A stretch of 64,000 nucleotides of DNA from Prionace glauca (Eukaryota; Chordata; Chondrichthyes; Carcharhiniformes; Carcharhinidae). Positions 44,318-56,065 of the stretch are shown here, piece by piece. The first letter of the stretch is position 1, and every line of letters begins with the position of its first letter. The position numbers were made by a program, and so were the translations under genes. The stretch spans positions 22,367,538-22,431,537 of the forward strand of contig CM075760.1 in assembly GCA_037974335.1 (NCBI GenBank), written 5' to 3'. The notes under the pieces are model-generated. The model was not told the origin of the DNA. It saw only the letters and a list, made by a program, of their open reading frames with translations, and did not search any database.

Positions 44318-45364
44318 AACATTTTCCTCTAACGATCAATGAAATACCCAATTGTTTAATTGGTTGTTTTTCAGTTTTACTTCCATATCTTTGATTTTGA
44401 GTCAGATATTTTCATGTCTCGGACCCAACATTGCTGAACCAGTGCTCCCAGCGGAGATAGACACTGGGTCAGGGATAGAGTAGAACACATTCATTACAGG
44501 ATTCTGCAAAATATCTTCACTGACTTTCCTCCCGCTGAGGGGAAAACACTCCGACATTTTTAACATGTCTGATACACAAACACAACATTTAGATCGCTGG
44601 GCCCCTGCTTCTTTCATTGACCACCTCTTTAAGCTACTGCACCGCACCCACTGGGAACTGAAGTGAGGGTCACACACAAAAAACATGGAGAAATATTCCC
44701 CCCATCGGATTGAGGGAGAGTGAAATTGTTAACATCCTGGATTCCCACTAACCCAGCAAAGAGAGGGGAGGAGCAGTAGTTAATCCATATTCCAAAACTT
44801 CCTCAATGAAAAGAGGAGGAATGTCATTATTTAATCCACTCACCTCCACCTCCTCAGTGGTTAGAACCATCAGGGACATTGTATCATCGGGTAGGGAGAG
44901 GGAAAGTCTGAGCTCACTCTCCACCCTTTTCTGTGTTTGGAAGGGAACATTTCTCTACTATAAGGACCCAGTTGCCAACAGTACAAATTAGTTTCCGGTT
45001 TACTTGCTACAGATTTTGAAGTATCATTAACTTAATCATTGAAATATATCTATACAAATGCAACATAATTTTAACATGTCTCAACACTCTTGTTCCTGTT
45101 AATCATCTGCTGGCATTGATTTCCCAGAATACAAATTTAAACAAGTCATAGATTCCTCCCCGGGTTTTAACTGTTCTGTCCCTGAGGTCTCTGAGATACA
45201 TCAATGAATTATTTCATTCTCTCTCCTGATATCACTGTGCCCCTCACATAAAATACATTTCTACAGCAAATCATTGAAAATATGTTCCATTATTCGGGTT
45301 GTCTGGATCATATTCACTTCACTATGGTCGGTGAAACTTGGAGCAACAGTTAAAAAAATACACA
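44318..45364. other. CH4-TM intron, first part
   Basis: No gene or named repeat recognised in about 1 kb. Confidence 0.45.
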
Positions 45365-46185
45365 CACTGATAAAACTGCCCAAAACTGTCACAATTATAC
45401 ATACATACATAGGCGTACACACCCACACTCACACACTCACACACACACTCACACACTACACACACTGCACAAACACACACTCACACACTATACATTCACA
45501 CACAATCACACACACACACACACACACTCACACACACATACACACACTCACACACTCACACATACAGACACACTACACACTCACACACTCATTCACACAC
45601 TCACACACTCACACACTCACACACACAAACACACACGCATACACACACACACTCACTCTCACACACACTCACACACACACACACTCACACACTACACACT
45701 CTCACATACACACACTCACACATACAGACACACTACACACTCACACACTCATTCACACATTCATACACACATACACACAGACGCATACACACACAGACGC
45801 ATACACACACAGACACATGGACACAATTGCACAAATACACATACTCATACATATGCACACGAATACAGAATGTTAATATACACACACAAAAGCATACACA
45901 TACTCCCACACACAGAAATATAGACAGGCACATTCAAATACAGACACAGAATGTCACAAATACACAATACACTCAAATACATACACAACAAAAACACAGA
46001 TACATTCATAAATACAAATGCACATTCACGGACCAGAAGAACACACAATATACGCACAAACGAACTCAAACAAGCACAATTCCATAAATACACTAATGGA
46101 CCACACACATACAAACAAATATACATGCAGACACAAATACTCCCTCTCTCTTTCTCTTTCGCTCTCTCTGTCCCACACGCACCAT

Positions 46186-46220
<35 letters not shown>

Positions 46221-47165
46221 CATGCACAAGGGGGCAGACACCCGCACACACAGACACGGACTTGTACAAGAAGGCACAAAACAAAACATGCACACAACTT
46301 ATCAAATATGTACAAACGCATGCAGAACCACATACAAACACACAAGTACACACTTACCTAAACATACGTGACTAGGTACACAGACCCAAACACAAACACA
46401 TACATGTGTACACACAATACGGACAGATAACATGCATGCAGGTCTAAAACATACACAAACAGATACACACACTCAAACAAATGCATATTCTCACACGTTC
46501 TCGCTGAAATGAATACTGATATAGAGACCCACAATGTTATACACATTATCACTTATACAGGGAAATACGTGTAACAATATTAACACACTGCATATAGATA
46601 AACAGAGAGCAAAATATTTTCACACAAACATGTGGATGCAAACATTCACATGCTCATACAGAACAGAACACCACGGGACACAATACTACACATGGAAACA
46701 CAGGTATATGCTGACACATTGTTATAAATAACTATCAAAACGGATTTACATGCACTAACATGTTAACAGATATACACACAAATACACGGAGGAACAGACA
46801 CACACAAAAAGGGAAGGAAACATTACTCGAGTGACAGAAATGCACACATTGAAATAGGCAGAAACACGAGCACACGTTAAGAGTGGCATTAATAAATATA
46901 CAGAGACTTCACACAATAATAGTCATATATCCACAATGTCTGAAGAATAAATTGTACAAATTATACAAATTATCCACAATGTCTGAAGAATAAATTATGC
47001 ACACAGACACAAATCAACAAACACAGACAAATGAATCCTTCATACACACAGATTAACTCAGGACCAAAGATTAATGCCGCTCAGGAAGTGTTCACACACA
47101 CACACACACACACAGTCTCACTCACACACACACGCACACAGACACGCACACACAATCTTAAATAT
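45365..47165. repeat. CA/CACT-rich simple repeats in the CH4-TM intron
   Basis: A nearly continuous low-complexity stretch: CACACTCA mixtures (45405-45810), then ACACAAATA variants, a CT run (46140-46170), a perfect CA run (46187-46218), and more CA at 47090-47155. A 55-base direct repeat (TATCCACAATGTCTGAAGAATAAATT) occurs at about 46927 and 46972. Long open frames across it are artefacts. Confidence 0.88.
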
Positions 47166-47719
47166 AAACGCAGGTAAATGATGAAAGTAAAATTTAAGTG
47201 TGAATTTGAATGGACACACCCACCGACAACTATCCCAATTCTCAAAACACCGCCAAACACGTTGAGAAACTGAATTAAGCTCATGATTTACTAAACATTT
47301 CCACTGTAAATAAGCAAAGATTGGAAATTACATCCCAGATCTTAAACAGCAGCATTCATAGTTTACAGATCAGTCACCATCTGTGGAAACAATCATTGAC
47401 AGGGGAATGTTCCTTTATATCAGTCAAAACATTCTTCAATAAGGGTTCGTGGCAAATAGTTCAAAATGAACTGATTCTCAAGAAAACACCTTCAGTGCTT
47501 TCTGACATGGACTCTCCAAGGAATACCAATAAGGATCAGGTGTGAAAATAGTTATGGAGATCTGTTACTGAGTGTCCTGAATTTAACAGGAGATATACAT
47601 TGAAAATTAGACATGAGAATGAATGAACAGTCTATAAAGGAGAACAGGGAAAAGAAAACAATGAGATTCCCTGGATAAATAAAGTAATCTAATTCCATTT
47701 CCTGGTCTCTGTCCCCTAG
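47166..47719. other. CH4-TM intron, last part
   Basis: Unassigned; ends in the TM1 acceptor tract. Confidence 0.45.
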
Positions 47720-47847
47720 ACCCCACCGACCGCATCTGGATTGAAGACAGTGAGGATGATAACAGCAACATCTGGACAACCGCTTCCACATTCATCGTCC
47801 TGTTCTTCCTGAGCATTTTCTACAGCACTGCCGTCACTCTGGTGAAG
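47720..47847 (+). CDS. IgM membrane exon TM1
   Basis: Acceptor TGTCCCCTAG. With the G left by the CH4 internal donor it encodes 43 residues: an acidic extracellular spacer ([14 protein letters not shown]) and then a transmembrane helix, [20 protein letters not shown]. The helix has the polar Thr/Ser/Tyr face typical of the membrane IgM segment that contacts the signalling partners. It ends TLVK at donor AAGGTGAGATG, phase 0. Intact. Confidence 0.95.
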
Positions 47848-47981
47848 GTGAGATGATTCAATCCATTCACATTTCAAACTGGCAGAATGGATTTGAAAAA
47901 TCTCTCATTGTTTCACTGATTAAAAACATTAATGTCCCGCATCAGAAACATCTGCTTCAATATTGCCTCTTTATTTTACAG

Positions 47982-47990
47982 ATCAAATGA
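47982..47990 (+). CDS. IgM membrane exon TM2 (cytoplasmic tail)
   Basis: Acceptor TTTATTTTACAG, then ATC AAA TGA. The cytoplasmic tail is therefore Lys-Ile-Lys, close to the Lys-Val-Lys of mammalian membrane IgM. Intron TM1-TM2 is 134 bases. The exon continues as 3' UTR to about 48475. Confidence 0.9.
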   Translation: MK

Positions 47991-48439
47991 TGGGTTGAAT
48001 TTTGGACGCTGCAGATTTCCCTCAGCTGATTATAAAGATCTGTGTATGGCTCCAATACAATATCTGCTCTCGGTGAATCTATCAGTAAATTTCTCTCAGT
48101 TTATCATTCTGGATCTGTAACTGAGGCAACAATAGACATTATTTCAGTTTTCAGTGTGAAAAGTACGAGGTTGTTTTTTGTTATAATGTTGTTGTGGTTA
48201 ATAGTTTCCCCCCTAGTGTAAAATTAATGTATAAATAATTTCTCATTCCTTATTCACGTTTGTTAATTCCTCTTTCTATTAAGGATCTGTATTCTCTTTC
48301 TGGTTAATGTAACAGATGTACAAATATTGACGGATTCTCCGTACATGTCTCCTGTTCTCAATGTGAACCTCGATCGCTATGTTCACTTTCCTAACTTTAA
48401 AAAAAACAATTTCGCTGTAAAATATTCTCTGAATTTTTA

Positions 48440-48456
48440 AATAAATTTTGAATAAA
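48440..48456 (+). terminator. Poly(A) signals for membrane IgM
   Basis: AATAAA at 48440-48445 and 48451-48456, about 450 bases after the TM2 stop. They are the first closely paired signals downstream of TM2. Confidence 0.65.
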
Positions 48457-48479
48457 AATTTAACCATCCCTGTCTTGGC

Positions 48480-48744
48480 TTAATTCCGTTCTCCTAAACC
48501 CATCAACTCCGCTCCATTTCCCCATGATCCGGTTTCCCCCCCTTTCCCAGATAGGCATGTCCCCCCCAGTCATGGGTGGGATGTGGTTGAACTCAGGACC
48601 CTTTAGAGACAGAGTCACTGCGCCATCCAGTGACCCACCCGTGTAAAGACACCTTCATCTCTGCCTTTTTCTGATCAAATCCAGAGACAGAATGAGTGAA
48701 GAATGAGGAGAACCTCGGTGAATTCACTCATAAACTGGTCTGTC
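48480..48744. other. Spacer after the IgM gene
   Basis: Includes a decayed SINE-head-like stretch around 48575-48650 (GGTTGAACTCAGGACCC). No gene recognised. Confidence 0.45.
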
Positions 48745-49185
48745 ATGGAGTTTAGAAGGATGAGGGGGGATGTTATAGAGACATATAAGATAATGAAAGG
48801 GATGGATAGGGTAGAGGGAGAGAGATTCTTCCCGCTTAGAAAGGACAGCAGTACGAGGGGGCACAGCCTCAAGATAAGGGAGGGAGAGGTGCAGTTTAGA
48901 TCAGAGTTGAGGAGGAACTTCTTCACTCAAAGGCTGGTGAATCTCTGGAATTCTGTGCCCATTGAAGTGGTGGAGGCTGCCTCGCTAAATATTTTTAGTC
49001 GCGGGTAGATAGGTTTCTGATAGACAGGGGAATTAAGGGTTATGGGGAGAAAGTGGGAATGTGGAACTGATCCACTTCAGGTCAGCCATGATCTTATTGA
49101 ATGGTGGGGCAGGCTCGAAGGGCTAAATGGACTACTCCTGCTCCTTTCTCTCATGTTTCTTTCCTATGGTCTTATGGAGGACCAG
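48745..49185 (+). mobile_element. CR1-clade LINE 3' end
   Basis: Starts at FRRMRGDVIETYKIMKG, then TRGHSLKIR, LRRNFFTQRLVNLWNS and the 3' UTR (GATCTTATTGAATGGTGGGG) with a decayed tail. Open for about 100 codons, 5' truncated. Confidence 0.9.
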
Positions 49186-49464
49186 CAGCATTTAAACTGC
49201 CCTTAACCTTGTCTGATTCCCCTTAGTCCGCCAAAAATGAGAAATGAATTTGCTCCGAATCTTCACTCCAGGGCATGAAGAAAGATTGTGTTTCATGTGT
49301 TCAAGCAGGCACTAACTGACCGAACGTAAGGCAGAATGTAAATTCAGTGGACTGAATGCAGGAGGAAAACACGAGAATAGTTCCAGAGATCAGAAACTTC
49401 AGTGGCGAATATATTTTGGAGAGTTTGGGACTAATTTTCTTAACAGAAAGTTGCTGATGTGACT

Positions 49465-49815
49465 TTAATGAGGCATTCAAAATCCTGAGGGGTCTTGACA
49501 GAGTAGATAGAGAGAAACTTTCAATGGCAGAAGGATTTTGACACAGAGGGCGCGGGTTGAACTAAATTGGTGAAGGAAACATGGAGACATCAGGAAAAAA
49601 CATTTTCAGACAGTGAGTGACCCAGACCTGGAATGTGCTGTTTGAGAGTGCGCTGCAGGCAGAGCCAATTAATGGGTTCAAAATGGGATTGGATAATTGT
49701 CTGAAAATGAACAAAATGCTAAACTGTGGGGTACAGAGTGTTCTTGGATGAATTGGTTCTTTAGAGGGCCAACACACACATGACGCTTCAAAACGGCCTT
49801 CTTCTCTGCTGTAAG
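49465..49815 (+). mobile_element. Decayed CR1-type LINE 3' fragment
   Basis: CTGAGGGGTCTTGACAGAGT and later CCAATTAATGGGTTCAAAAT to AACGGCCTTCTTCTCTGCTG follow LINE 3' order. No frame. Confidence 0.6.
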
Positions 49816-49894
49816 TACTCTATCAATGTTGAAAGGGCATCGTGGTAATATCTCTGCGAGAGCAATTCCAAGGTAGGCAAATTTCTCAAGATAT

Positions 49895-50215
49895 ATATTG
49901 ATCCTGATAAATGTGAGGTGATGCATTTTGGAAGGAATAATGTAGAGAGGAGTTACATGATAAAGGGAAGACCAGTTAAGAGTGTAGAAATGCAGAGGGA
50001 CCCAGGAGTGCAAGTGTTCTTGTCTCTGAAGGTGGGAACACAGGTGGAGAAAGTTGCGAAGAAAGCTTACAGAATGCTAGCCTTTATAGGAAGGGGTGTA
50101 TAGTATAAGAGCTGGCGTCTAATGCTGCAGTTGTACAGAACGTTGGTTAGACCGCATTTGGAGAACTGCGTCCAGTTCTGGTCACCTTACTACTGGAAGG
50201 ACATGGAAACCCTGC
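49895..50215 (+). mobile_element. CR1-type LINE fragment (subfamily of 11978-13935)
   Basis: Reads MHFGRNNVERSYMIKGRPVK and then EKVAKKAYRMLAFIGRG, matching MHFGRNNVEGSYMIKGRPIK of the 12.2-kb copy. It stops before the 3' end at the start of the CpG-rich block. Confidence 0.88.
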
Positions 50216-50219
50216 TGCT

Positions 50220-51299
50220 GTGACAATGCACCCTCTTGTTTAAACACTCTGCAATGCTGAGGCTGGGGAGAGGAGTAAACAACAGGGAGCAGCATTGCAG
50301 CTTCTCTCCCCCCATTGAAACTGGGATTGTTGCTCCATCTGCTGCACCATCCCTACCACATCCACTGGGGGGCAATCTGGACAATGGGCTGCAGGCAGAC
50401 CTTACTGCGCCTGCGCCACAATCACACCACCGCCGGCGGCCATATTGCGTTGCCAGGGGAGACGGCGTCCCGCGCGCTGCACTCTGGGGGAATTCCCCTC
50501 CTGCACATGCGCCCAGGCAGTTACATTTGAATCTTTTAATATGTTGAATCTTGATGATTATTATTCACATCCTCACCCGTCAGACTTTCGGTTCCTTCTC
50601 CATTCGGGAAAATCATTTCTGTTTTTTATTCCGTCTGGTTTTCAATCACACCCGCGCGGTGCGCTCTGGGAAAATACTACAGCACATGCGCGGTTCCGCC
50701 ACCTGCCTCTTTATAAAAATATGTATTTTATTTAATTTTAATTCCGCTCCGGGCGGGATTTCCGGGTGGGAATTTCACTCACTTTCTACATTTCTGAAAC
50801 GCCGCTTCAGCCGGGGGGGAGGGGCTGTAGTGATGTCATGGCAATATGGCGGCTGACCCCGCCTCTCTGCAGGACCCGGATGTTCCGCCAACGAGCAGCG
50901 GCCGGGCCGGACTGGGCAAGAGGTGTCACTGGGAGGAGCAGCGCCCGGGAGTGTTACAGCGACCCCCGGTGGTCAGGAAGGGAAATAGCAGCAGGACAGT
51001 CTCTGCCCAAAGGCTTCCCCAGTTCAGCTGCTCAGAGACATTGGGAACCTCTTCAACTGGAAACTTCAGCTTCTCACATTCACCCCCTGTGTTCAGTCAT
51101 TGTTTAATAGACAACCTCTGTAGTGAAATCAGAAACAACTTGTTCACATTAAAGGGGATGGGAATCTGAACCATTCTGCTCAAAAAGCTCTGCTCGCCTT
51201 GAAATTTCAATTGAAATGTTCAAGATGAGAATTTATAGATACAAATCATGTTGTATGTGGAACGCTCATGATGCCACAATAACATCAGTACAGACATGT
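50220..51299 (+). repeat. CpG-rich block A, left copy
   Basis: Inverted counterpart of 58655-59810. CpG-dense from about 50395 to 51000 with GGCGGCCATATTGCGTTGCC, CCGCGCGGTGCGCTCTGG and CAATATGGCGGCTGACCCCG. These resemble vertebrate CpG-island promoter sequence (YY1-like ATGGCGGC, a GTTGCC half-site). An open frame from ATGGCGGCTGACC (50846-51169) has no domain I recognise, and frames are not conserved between the copies. I read it as a promoter-like or repeat block, not a confirmed gene. Confidence 0.75.
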
Positions 51300-51515
51300 T
51301 TTCCCCTCAATTCACTAACTCCCAGTGTGATTCAGTATTTTGTTACAAAATTCCTCTGAAGGACCTTGGGATGTTTTATTGCAATAAACGTGTTGTATAA
51401 ATATGAGTTGTTACTGATCCCAGCAGTCAGTTTGTGCACAGTAAGATTCCACAAACAGCAACAACTGATCAATCCATGGTGATGTTAGTTCAAACACAAA
51501 TGTTGGTCCTGCTGC
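51300..51515. repeat. Decayed dispersed repeat
   Basis: CCTTGGGATGTTTTATTGCA then GTTGTATAAATATGAGTTGT resembles the 3' end of a widespread fish repeat. Low certainty. Confidence 0.4.
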
Positions 51516-51905
51516 ACTGTGAAACAGTGGGTTAGCGCTGCTGTCTCACCGCCAGGGACCCGGGTTCGATTCCCAGGGGCACGGTGACACAGTGGGTTAG
51601 ACACTGCTGTCTCACAGCGCCAGGGACCCTGGTTCGATTCCTGGGGGCACGGTGACACAGTGGGTTAGCACTGCTGTCTCATAGCGCCAGGGACCCGGGT
51701 TCTGTTCCGGCCTGTTTGTGTGGAGTCTGCACATTCTCCCCATGTCTGCGTGGATGTCCTCTGGACTTCCTCCCAAATTCTGAAAGATGTGCTGGTTTGG
51801 TACATTATCCCGAACAGGTACTGGACAGTGGATACTCAGGGAGTTTCATACTAACTTCATTGCAATGTTAAGGTAAGCCTTTCTTGTGACGAATAAATTA
51901 AACTT
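51516..51905 (+). repeat. HE1-like SINE with three tandem tRNA-derived heads
   Basis: Three consecutive heads begin at 51516, 51578 and 51646. The latter two are spaced by 68 bases and share GGCACGGTGACACAGTGGGT and CTGCTGTCTCA. Each head has a B-box-like GGGTTCGATTCCCAGG, GGTTCGATTCCTGGG or GGGTTCTGTTCCGG. After the third, a single SINE body and tail follow (CACATTCTCCCCATGTCTGC ... GTAAGCCTTTCTTGTGACG). Confidence 0.88.
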
Positions 51906-51975
51906 TATAGATCAGTCAATGTTGAAGGGATTCCAGGATCTGAATGGTTCACACCTGTTGCTGTCTTTGTCACTT

Positions 51976-52046
51976 GTTTCTGTATTTAGTGGTTATCGCG
52001 TTTGCCTAACACGTGAATGGTCCTCCTTCAAAAGCAGGCAGAAGCA
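51976..52046 (+). pseudogene. tRNA-Val(AAC)-like pseudogene
   Basis: GTTTCTGTATTTAGTGGTTA, then GTTTGCCTAACACGTGAAT (loop CTAACAC, anticodon AAC), but the T-arm reads CTCCTTCAAAAGCAGG and does not pair well. Flanking sequence downstream resembles the flanks of the Val genes at 54.9 and 56.1 kb, so it is a diverged member of the same array. Confidence 0.7.
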
Positions 52047-52462
52047 TTCATTTAGTGAGGGAAATCTGCATAATTTCAGTTTGTTACTGAACATAATCTG
52101 AAACTCGATGTTGCAGCCATATACACCTTCTCAGTTTTCTAAATAAAAACCTTTTGTTGATGTGCAGTAATACAGAGACAGAACCGAATGCACCAGATAT
52201 CGATACAGCACCTGTACTAATATGAATACAGACTGGGCCCAGTTCAGTCATTACTGAGAGAGTGTACACAGCATATTACTAACCAGCGTGGTGTTTTCTC
52301 ATCTCATAGAGACATGACATACTCAGTTTTGACAAAGACAAGGTCTTTGTGAAGGATAAAATGTGAAGGATAAACTTGCAATTGGTGAATAAAAAGTCTG
52401 AAATACAATAAAAAGCAGGTGAGTCATTGATAAATGAACATTTTAAAGACTTTGTATCAGCT

Positions 52463-52534
52463 TTCCTGGTGGTCTAGTGGATAGGATTTGGCGCACTCGC
52501 TGCCGCAGCCCGGGTTCGATCCCCGCTCAGAGAA
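52463..52534 (+). pseudogene. tRNA-Glu(CTC)-like gene, probably dead
   Basis: CTGGTGGTCTAGTGGATAGG, loop CACTCGC (anticodon CTC), T-arm GGGTTCGATCCCC. U33 is replaced by A, the acceptor stem has a mismatch (C3 against A70) and the T-stem outer pair is lost. Mirrors 63882-63953, which has anticodon TTC. Confidence 0.75.
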
Positions 52535-53127
52535 TGTAGATTTATTGCTGTACAACAATCTTGTGTTCCTTCAGGCCAACAACTGTCAGAATCAGTGTGG
52601 GGAAGATTCCCTTGCTTGCGCCTGAATTGGAAAAGTCACATGTAAAGAAGCAAAAAGAAAATAAGAGAGCGATAGGCTAGAAAGTGCTGATGACTCAAAA
52701 TACTGATACGGGTTAAAGTCTGGCTGTTAATGGGGGAAAATTTATTGTTTCTACCGACACAAAAATCTCGCAGATCTGTGCCCAAATCTCTGATTCAATG
52801 ACAAGAAAACGTTTACTTGAATGAACTGGTAAAGTCTCCCACCCCCAGTGAAGTGGAGGCAGTTTTCATTCAGAAAGCAGTAACTGTGGGTTTAACAATG
52901 TGGGAAGGAGAAAGACTCAGTTTGAGCGGTGACATTGCGGGAGGAATGGAGAGCTGGAGTTCACCCAGAAAAGCAGCAAAGTTTCAAATCAATGGTGTCC
53001 AATGTTGGATGGTCCATTAACGGTGGTAATTTAATGTTATTCAGCAGAATCACCACAGGATGGTTTATCACAGATTGATGCTAATACTTTGAATGGAGTG
53101 AACTGCAGTGACATTGAATGCAGTAGA

Positions 53128-53425
53128 AAGGGCAGCGCGGTAGCACAGTGATTAGCACTGATGTCTCACAGCGCCAGGGACTCAGGTCCTCGGGTCACCG
53201 TCTGTGCAGAGTTTGCACGTTCTCCCCGTGCCTCCATGGGTTTCCTCCAGGTGTTCTGGTTTCCGTTTCAAAGATGCGTGGGTTAGTTTGATTGGCCATG
53301 CTAAATTGATCCTACTGTCAGAGGGATCAGAAGGGTAAATATGTGGGTTCACGGGGAATAGGACGTGGGCGGGATTGTTGTGGCTGCGGACTCGATGGGC
53401 TGAATGGCCTCCTTCTGGGGGAATC
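53128..53425 (+). repeat. HE1-like SINE, full-length, in the left arm
   Basis: Head GGGCAGCGCGGTAGCACAGT, then GTTTGCACGTTCTCCCCGTG, GGCCATGCTAAATTGATCC, and tail GACTCGATGGGCTGAATGGC. Mirrored antisense at 62998-63295, so it was present before the inversion-duplication. Confidence 0.9.
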
Positions 53426-53816
53426 AAAAGAGATAATGCAAATATACATTGTTTTGGATGAAACAGCAGGTCAACTAAATGTATTTTCACTGCCATGTAA
53501 AAGCGGACCTGACATCTGCACTGAAATGTGATGAGGTTGGAAAAACTCAGGACGTTACATGGCATGTGTGCATAAGGAAACAAAGATAAACCTTCACCTC
53601 CATCACCTTTCATTAACATTGGGAATGTTTAGAAATAAAGGAAGTTTTTTAAAAAAGTGGAATCCAACAAGGTGGAAATAGAACAACATCTGGCTGGGTG
53701 GATATTGCGATGGGTATTTGGTCTGTTGCAGTTTGTGTGAACTGATGTTTGAAGGCTGTGCGAGACAAAATGTGCTGCTAATTAGCAGATAGCACAGAAA
53801 ACCAGCAAGGAGATCC

Positions 53817-53889
53817 TGCCGAAACCCGGGATTGAACCAGGGACCTTTAGATCTTCAGTCTAACGCTCTCCCAACTGAGCTATTTCGGC
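53817..53889 (-). tRNA. tRNA-Phe(GAA)
   Basis: Minus strand: GCCGAAATAGCTCAGTTGGG, anticodon loop CTGAAGA (GAA), T-arm CCTGGTTCAATCCCGGG, acceptor TTTCGGC, discriminator A; 73 nt. All stems pair apart from one T-stem position (T against G). The B box has CAA instead of CGA. A TTTT run follows about 18 bases after the 3' end, as Pol III termination needs. Confidence 0.93.
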
Positions 53890-54007
53890 TGCCTGGCTAA
53901 GGGGAAGCTTCCGTCTCCCAAATATCTAAGAGAGCACTCATTTCTGCCCATTCGTTAATGCATCATTTTCATCTTTCTTCAAATAAACTCAACCAAATGT
54001 CCTCAGT

Positions 54008-54130
54008 GATAAAAGCAAATTACTGCGGATGGGAAAAGAGGAAATGCTCCAAAATCTCACAATGTCTGACAGCACCTGTAAGGAGTGAAAAGGGCGGACG
54101 TTTCGAGTCCAGATGACCCTTTATCAAAGT
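54008..54130 (+). repeat. Short dispersed retroposon
   Basis: GTGATAAAAGCAAATTACTG, GAAATGCTCCAAAATCTCAC and GGACGTTTCGAGTCCAGATG. Tandem copy at 55210-55340; mirrored at 61105-61220 and 62300-62425. Confidence 0.8.
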
Positions 54131-54875
54131 TCATTGTACAATTGTAATCACTATTCGTTTCAATATTTCGTATCAATACATTATTTAACACATGTGACTT
54201 CATTATGAATTGAATATTTCTGACCTTGAACATCACTGAATTGAAAATATAACTGACCAACAGAACCAATCGAATCACCGGGTAATACAGGTCACAATTT
54301 TGAGATCGACTATCGTCAGCTTTTAAACAAAGTCAAATACATTTAAAAGGATGAGAATCAGGAATTATCTGTTCGTGACTCTTGACCCTTTTTTTATTAG
54401 GGGTTTGAAACATTCAGGCGCATAAATTCCGGCCCGTTACAGGAAAGTCCAGTAGATCCGCACTGAGTCCCAATTCCCTCATCTGTCTGAATGGTTTTCC
54501 CTCTTTCGTAGAGATGAAAAACGATTTAAAAATATTCTTCTGTGAAATGTTCACCATTTCCTCTAGTTCACTTACAGTATCACTTGTATCTGTCTTTTTG
54601 AGCACACACTGCTATCAGATATTTCAGATGGTGATTAACCATATTAGTCTGCAGCTAGAAACCCATTAAATTCTGTTGTGGACTGAACAAGATGCGGATA
54701 AATGCTCGGTGTCAAAAGCGAACTTTCCCGTCAGTGCACCTTATTTCACAGAAAGTATTTAACTTTGATGTCAGAGCAATGATAACATGTCTTTCACATC
54801 GAGGTTTGGATAATGTTGAGCAACAACCTGAAATCAAACAATTTTACCTTACCCCACATGAGAAACCTTAATTAA

Positions 54876-54947
54876 TATTTCTGCCCGGTTTCGAACGGGG
54901 ACCTTTCGCGTGTGAGGCGAATGTGATAACCACTGCACTACAGAAAC
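54876..54947 (-). tRNA. tRNA-Val(CAC)-like, one base short in the T-arm
   Basis: Minus strand: GTTTCTGTAGTGCAGTGGTT, loop CTCACAC (CAC), stem TTCGC/GCGAA perfect. The T-arm reads CCCCGTTCGAAACCGGG, one base fewer than the Val(TAC) neighbour, giving 72 nt. The B box begins CGTTCGA instead of GGTTCGA. The mirrored copy at 61485 has the same deletion. Function uncertain. Confidence 0.8.
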
Positions 54948-55209
54948 AACTGGAAAAGTAATGGAGCAAATCAGCCTGTCTGCAATGTTCAACTGCGCTG
55001 TGTTGCTGCAGGTTCCGATGGTCAGACTGAGAGCCCAAGTCACTGAATTCAGGAAGATAACCCTTACTTTCAATCTGATTGTACATCTTATCCCCAACAT
55101 CAATATTTAAAAATATTCGTCTCGCAAATATTTAAGGGAGCAATGATTTCTACTCATTTATTATTCCATGATTCTCATCTTCCTTCGAATAATCTCAATC
55201 AATTATTCA

Positions 55210-55340
55210 GTGATAAAAACGAATGACTGCGGAAGGGAAAAGAGAAAATCCTGCAAAATCTCCCAATGTCTGAGAGCTCCTGTAAGGAGTGAAAAAGGCG
55301 GACGTTTCGAGTCCGGATGACACTTTATCAAAGCTCATTG
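55210..55340 (+). repeat. Short dispersed retroposon, second tandem copy
   Basis: Same family and position within the 1.19-kb unit as 54008-54130 (GACTGCGGAAGGGAAAAGAG, GGACGTTTCGAGTCCGGATG). Confidence 0.8.
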
Positions 55341-56065
55341 TACAAATGTACTCAGTATTTGTGTCACTATTAGGTACCAATGTATTATTTAACACATATG
55401 GCTTTATTATGAATTGAATATCTCTGAACTTGAACATCACTGAATTGAAAATATAACTGACCAACAGAACCAATCGAATCACCGGGTAATACAGGTCACA
55501 ATTTTGAGATTGACTATCTTCAGCTTTTAAACAAAGTCAAATACATTTAAATGGAGGAAAATCAAAAAGTATCTGTTCGTGACACTTGTGCCTTTTTTAT
55601 TATGGACGCATACATTTCCGCCCTTTACAGGAAAGCCCAGTAGATCCGCGCTGAGTCTCGATTCCCCCATCTGTCTGAGTGACTTTTCCTATTTGTTGGA
55701 GATGAAAAACGATTTTTAAAAATGATTCATCTGTGAAATGTGCACCATTTCCTCTAGTTCACTTACACTATCACCTGTATCTGTCTGTTTGAGCACACAC
55801 TCGTATCAGATATTTCAGATGGTGATGAACCATATTAGTCTGCACCTAGAAACCCATTAAATCTGCTGGAGACTGAACGAGATGCGGATAAATGCTCGGT
55901 GTCAAAATCGAACTTTCCCATCAGTGCACCTTATTTCTCAGAAAGTATTTGACGGTGAAATCAGAGCAATGATAACATGTCTTTAACATCGAGGTTCGGA
56001 TAATGTTGAGCAGTAAACTTAAATTTAACAATTTTCCCTTATCCAACACGAGAAAGTTTAATGAG

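Noticed and set aside
45274-46375. Thr/His-rich frames up to 200 codons in the CH4-TM intron
   Set aside because: Composition is that of CACA/CACT simple repeats and they overlap in several frames.
50846-51169. Possible gene starting MAADPASLQDPD in CpG block A
   Set aside because: No known domain, no confirmed splice structure, and frames are not kept between the two block copies; recorded as promoter-like block only.
53182-53619. 145-codon frame and its mirrored partner at 62803-63234 as a conserved gene
   Set aside because: Both lie across the antisense of a SINE duplicated with the inverted arms; shared openness reflects recent duplication.
54057-55482. Paired frames starting MIRLVLLVSYIFNS as a duplicated gene
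   Set aside because: They cover tRNA-unit flank and a short retroposon; no domain, and the pair simply follows the 1.19-kb tandem duplication.
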